26,235 bases of DNA from a virus, in IMG/VR virus record IMGVR_UViG_3300025309_000047, positions 1 through 26,235 of that record; one strand, written 5' to 3'. This document shows, piece after piece, positions 23,277 to 26,235 of the stretch. The notes under the pieces are model-generated. The model saw only the letters and a program-made list of their open reading frames with translations. It did no database searches and had not been told where the DNA came from. Positions within the stretch are counted from its first letter, which is position 1; each line of letters opens with the position of its first letter. The position numbers were made by a program, and so were the translations under genes.

Positions 23277-24230
23277 TTAGCCAAACAATGTAGTTTGTTC
23301 GTGTTCTTCGACTTCGGCAAAGCTCACGTTTTTAACGGCCTGCCGGTAATAGGATTCTTTAAGCTCAAACCCAATACCTCTGCGACCAAGAGAAACAGCC
23401 CCATATACTTCCGACCCAACACCCATAAATGGGGTCAATACAACCTCGCCGGGATTAGTCCTTAATGTGATAGCACGTTCAATAACATCCAGTTGCAAAG
23501 GATGCACATGCTTTTCATCGTCGGTGTCCCTTGCCGGACGATAAGGCAATACTCGTTCGATTCGTATATCATCCCAGAAGGAAGAAGCATATTGCCTCCA
23601 TATCCAATGAGAAAAACGGTTCTCGGTTTGTTTCCCTTCGTGGCCTTTATAACACTGAATTTCTTGAGGCATTACCCGTTCGCCAATGTAGTTCAATAAA
23701 CCAACTGGATGAGAAACAGGTATAGGGTTATCACCTTTGTTCCTGAATAAAAGAAGATAATCCATTGAAGCGATACCGCACAGGCTTGAATCGATAGTAA
23801 GAGTTTGGTGGGCAAGATTCTTTTGCATGGTTCTTAATCTCACGGCCAGTGGTTCTTTCCATATGCCATGCCTGCCGATATATTCAAGACCGTGTTTTTG
23901 ATGAAGACGGATAATGTCACCAGGGAAGTCGTTATAACTATCCCTTCCACAATTGCTATTAGGCGTATCCATGCAATGAACCGCCGACAACCTTCCCGGA
24001 AGGGTGATACGGGCAATCTCTTTAACCACAAACTCGTAATGCTCAAAAAATTGATCGTAGCTGTCGCAGTTCGACAAATCTTGTTCATGCGAACTGTATT
24101 GATACAACCCGCAGAAAGGCGGCGAATATATGGTGAAGTGTACCGATTTGTCGGGCAAACCCTTCATCCCTTGGACACAATCAGAATTATATAGTGCGTA
24201 TTTATCAGTTACCGTTTGGTTTATTACCAC
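23277..24230 (-). CDS. DNA methyltransferase, beta-class (N4-cytosine or N6-adenine)
   Basis: The protein has 317 residues from a GTG at 24230 with GGAGG seven bases upstream; the start lies 26 bases inside the HNH gene. The catalytic motif IV is SPPF (36-39) and comes before the AdoMet-binding motif I region LTPFMGVGSE (265-274), followed by GIGFELKESYY. This order (IV before I) marks beta-type amino-methyltransferases. It would methylate the phage DNA, probably against host restriction. The target sequence cannot be read from the protein. A helicase and HNH gene lie just upstream, a neighbourhood often seen in phages. Confidence 0.88.
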   Translation of the reverse strand: MVINQTVTDKYALYNSDCVQGMKGLPDKSVHFTIYSPPFCGLYQYSSHEQDLSNCDSYDQFFEHYEFVVKEIARITLPGRLSAVHCMDTPNSNCGRDSYNDFPGDIIRLHQKHGLEYIGRHGIWKEPLAVRLRTMQKNLAHQTLTIDSSLCGIASMDYLLLFRNKGDNPIPVSHPVGLLNYIGERVMPQEIQCYKGHEGKQTENRFSHWIWRQYASSFWDDIRIERVLPYRPARDTDDEKHVHPLQLDVIERAITLRTNPGEVVLTPFMGVGSEVYGAVSLGRRGIGFELKESYYRQAVKNVSFAEVEEHEQTTLFG

Positions 24231-24588
24231 GGTTGCGCCTCCCTAAATTATGTTTTTTCATGTGCCATAAAATGGCTGCATGTGTTACCCCGAAGACCTC
24301 TGCTATCCCATATAAGGTCATGGTTTTATACATAGTAATTAATTCGTCTTTGGTTACATTTATTTTTGATTTAAATTGTGTACCTGCCCCTATTTCTCTA
24401 TGTAGCTTTTTGTGATCGCTCCGTGTTGTCAATTCTAGATTATCTATACTGTTGTCGTTTACATCGTCGTTTTTGTGGTGTACTAATTCCGAAGAGAGCA
24501 GTTTTCTACCTAAATAATTCTCCATCACATACCTGTGTTTCCTAACTTGCCTTCCATCAACCTGAACACTAGGATAATACTTATACAT
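24205..24588 (-). CDS. HNH endonuclease with C-terminal DNA-binding helix-turn-helix
   Basis: The protein has 127 residues, with an AGGGGG-containing site upstream of the ATG. The HNH core is visible as ELVHHKNDDVNDNSIDNLEL (residues 34-53), with the HH pair at 37-38 and the later Asn residues. It is preceded by the usual RKHRYVMENYLGRKL region. The C-terminus (LITMYKTMTLYGIAEVFGVT, then HAAILWHMKKHNLG) is a helix-turn-helix-like DNA-binding end. This is the architecture of free-standing phage homing endonucleases. It sits between helicase and methyltransferase genes and overlaps the latter by 26 bases. Composition is more AT-rich than its neighbours, consistent with recent insertion. Confidence 0.88.
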   Translation of the reverse strand: MYKYYPSVQVDGRQVRKHRYVMENYLGRKLLSSELVHHKNDDVNDNSIDNLELTTRSDHKKLHREIGAGTQFKSKINVTKDELITMYKTMTLYGIAEVFGVTHAAILWHMKKHNLGRRNRGNKPNGN

Positions 24589-24639
24589 TTGGCACCCCCT
24601 TTGTTTAGTTAATGGGAGTGTACCTTATGCACCGCCGTT

Positions 24640-26007
24640 TTACAATAAAAATGATGGAACCTCCATTTTTCGATTGAATGACTTTTTATTGTCAATTTTG
24701 AGTACGTTGTTCATTTCGGCAATCAGGCTGTTAAACATTTCGTCGGCCTGTTTTGCTTTACGCTGCAAGTTGGCTAAAACTCTATGCTCACCCTCAGTAG
24801 TGATAACATCGACCTTTACAGGACGTTTTTGGCCAAATCTCCAACACCTTCGGATAGCCTGATAATATTGCTCGAAAGAATGAGATGGAAATGAAGTCAT
24901 GTGATTGCAATGCTGGAAATTTAAACCCCAAGCCCCTATGACAGGCTTGACAACCAGTACTCTATATTCACCATTCACAAAGTCCATCAGTTTCTTTTCC
25001 TTCTTTTCATCACCATCTTTGCCGGATACCTGCACCGAATCTGGAATCAATTTCTCCAGTAAATCCCCTTCGTCGTTCATGTGACACCACACTATTGCAT
25101 AATCACCGGTATCATTAACGAGGCTAGCGGCCTTCTCACATCGTTCTTGGACAGATCTTCTTCGTTCCTCTCGTTGTTCCTTCATACCAACAGCAGGAAG
25201 GGCAAAAAGCATATCCGGTGCAAGCTTTCGAGCTTCTACCACATGTTCCGATTCGGTCAATTCAGGGAGAATAAAATCACCGTCTTCATAACCCATATCC
25301 GATGGTTTTCTTATGGCCCTTGACCATGAAGCGACCCATCTCCAAAAAGCTTGTTTTGCGTGTCCTTTCAATCTCCACTTGATTACCTCTCCGCCGATTC
25401 TGCCGGTTGAACTATTGTTGAGGTCGTTTTTAAAAAACTTGTTCAGCATGTCCATGTGTCCCATGTATCCTAAAACTTCGCTGGACGTTCCAAGTTCAGG
25501 AAAATCATTAGGAGAAGGCGTGGCAGTAGCAAGTAAGCGGTATTGTACCTTGCGCATAAATATGGTGATTTCGAGTCTCATCTTGCCTTTAAAGTTCTTT
25601 AAAATAGAACTCTCATCACATATGACTCCGGTAAAATCCGATGGGTTTAAAAGGTGTAATCTTTCGTAATTGCATACCGTTATGCGGCCTATTTCGCCAT
25701 GATGGGACCGTGTAACATCTATGCCGAATTTAATCCCTTCTTGGACAATTTGAGCGGCGACGGCGCATGTCGTCAAAATCAAAACATTTCCGTTAGTGTG
25801 ACGAGCTACGTTTTCAGCATACACCAATTCAATTAAGGTTTTGCCCATACCGCAATCCGCAAATATTGCAGAACGTCCTTGATTTATAGCGTAATCCACT
25901 AACTCGGATTGAAAATCAAACAGGCAATCCGGCATGAAGTTAGGTTTAAACCCATGCCTATTTCCAAGTTGGCGTTTACTTGATAAAAAAGAATCGTAAT
26001 CATTCAT
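24640..26007 (-). CDS. SNF2/DEAD-type superfamily II helicase
   Basis: The protein has 455 residues, with GGGG upstream of the ATG. Visible motifs: a Q-motif-like Gln at 33, Walker A GMGKT (53-57), motif II DESS (131-134) in place of DEAH, motif III TATP (161-164), and late motifs GAWGLNFQHCN and QAIRRCWRFGQKR, typical of motifs V and VI of SNF2-type translocases. It hydrolyses ATP to move along DNA. Phage homologues often neighbour DNA methyltransferases; their task (recombination, replication restart or remodelling) is not settled. The ATG overlaps the end of the preceding small gene by eight bases. Confidence 0.88.
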   Translation of the reverse strand: MNDYDSFLSSKRQLGNRHGFKPNFMPDCLFDFQSELVDYAINQGRSAIFADCGMGKTLIELVYAENVARHTNGNVLILTTCAVAAQIVQEGIKFGIDVTRSHHGEIGRITVCNYERLHLLNPSDFTGVICDESSILKNFKGKMRLEITIFMRKVQYRLLATATPSPNDFPELGTSSEVLGYMGHMDMLNKFFKNDLNNSSTGRIGGEVIKWRLKGHAKQAFWRWVASWSRAIRKPSDMGYEDGDFILPELTESEHVVEARKLAPDMLFALPAVGMKEQREERRRSVQERCEKAASLVNDTGDYAIVWCHMNDEGDLLEKLIPDSVQVSGKDGDEKKEKKLMDFVNGEYRVLVVKPVIGAWGLNFQHCNHMTSFPSHSFEQYYQAIRRCWRFGQKRPVKVDVITTEGEHRVLANLQRKAKQADEMFNSLIAEMNNVLKIDNKKSFNRKMEVPSFLL

Positions 26008-26176
26008 GTTTTAACCCCAGACTTTCCATTCTTGATTTTACAGTAAACAAGCAAGCCTCCTGCAACGCTATCTCATTCTCCGGCTTGTTGGCTCGTTGCA
26101 TGGCAAACAGTACCTTCTCCAACCATCGCACTTGATCGGAGAGGGAGATAAGGCGGATATCGGCGGCTACTGGCAT
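26000..26176 (-). CDS. 58-residue hypothetical protein
   Basis: The ATG at 26176 has GAGG seven bases upstream, and the TGA overlaps the helicase start. The product (starting MPVAADIRLISLSDQVRWLE, with a Lys-rich tail ending SLGLKHE) is helical and probably a small accessory protein co-translated with the helicase. No motif is recognised, and it is supported mainly by its ribosome site and overlaps on both sides. Confidence 0.6.
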   Translation of the reverse strand: MPVAADIRLISLSDQVRWLEKVLFAMQRANKPENEIALQEACLFTVKSRMESLGLKHE

Positions 26177-26235
26177 TTAGTGGCCTCTTTAAAATACAAA
26201 TCCAGCGCGCACCTGACAAGCTCCGAAACACCCTT
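26167..26235 (-). CDS. C-terminal end of an upstream gene, possible ribbon-helix-helix protein
   Basis: Twenty-two codons and a TAG are visible, entering from the right edge in frame with its first base. The segment KGVSELVRCALDLYFKE has the look of the first helix, turn and second helix of a CopG/Arc-type ribbon-helix-helix DNA-binding protein. Its stop overlaps the start of the 58-residue gene. Too little is present to be certain. Confidence 0.4.
   Translation of the reverse strand, partial: KGVSELVRCALDLYFKEATKCQ

Noticed and set aside
23277-23320. Upstream start at 23320 for the frame spanning the array
   Set aside because: It would lie within the end of the methyltransferase gene, whereas the ATG at 23230 has a GAGG ribosome site at good spacing.
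1-26235. tRNA genes, integrase, attachment sites or insertion sequences
   Set aside because: None was recognised by eye; coding density leaves almost no room for them.

Overview
The window is a 26-kb block of a tailed phage (podovirus type, T7-like tail and ejection machinery). Every supported protein gene lies on the minus strand, so the genome reads from the right edge to the left. Junctions are extremely tight: most genes overlap their neighbour by 1 to 26 bases, often as TAATG, TGATG or ATGA, and most starts have a strong GGAGG-type ribosome site. The capsid pair (major capsid protein plus a small partner resembling the Bordetella phage BPP-1 cement protein) suggests a BPP-1-like virion. 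Lipoprotein and Sec signal peptides are consistent with a Gram-negative host, but the host cannot be named from the sequence. No integrase, RNA polymerase, reverse transcriptase, tRNA or cas gene is visible.

Right to left: the window opens with the end of a possible ribbon-helix-helix protein, a 58-residue protein, a SNF2-type helicase, an HNH endonuclease and a beta-class DNA methyltransferase (26235-23277). Next comes a short region containing a three-repeat CRISPR mini-array (23011-23161), then the large terminase (22889-21528). After a candidate promoter come a GNAT acetyltransferase, a small lipoprotein, a secreted protein, the portal, a small conserved protein, a repeat-containing virion-like protein, two small AT-rich genes, a hairpin, the scaffold, the major capsid protein and the cement-like protein. 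A hairpin with a T-rich tail follows. Then come tail tubular proteins A and B, a cupin-like protein, three internal virion (ejectosome) proteins including a 1523-residue giant, a secreted protein, a beta-helix tail fibre/spike, and a lysis cassette with a membrane protein and a T4-type lysozyme. Two tiny Cys-rich proteins end the window on the left.

The standout is the CRISPR mini-array. It has three identical 29-base repeats of the type I-E kind and two 32-base spacers, with no cas genes nearby. It points opposite to the phage operon, between methyltransferase and large terminase, where phages often carry the small terminase. It is embedded in a 113-codon open frame whose TAA overlaps the terminase ATG. 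The 61-base repeat period shifts frame at each unit, and among arrays of one, two or three repeats only the three-repeat version joins the upstream start to the terminase-coupled frame. It may supply crRNAs to a host type I-E Cascade against rival phages, or act as RNA decoys (RNA anti-CRISPR). The sequence alone cannot decide between these.
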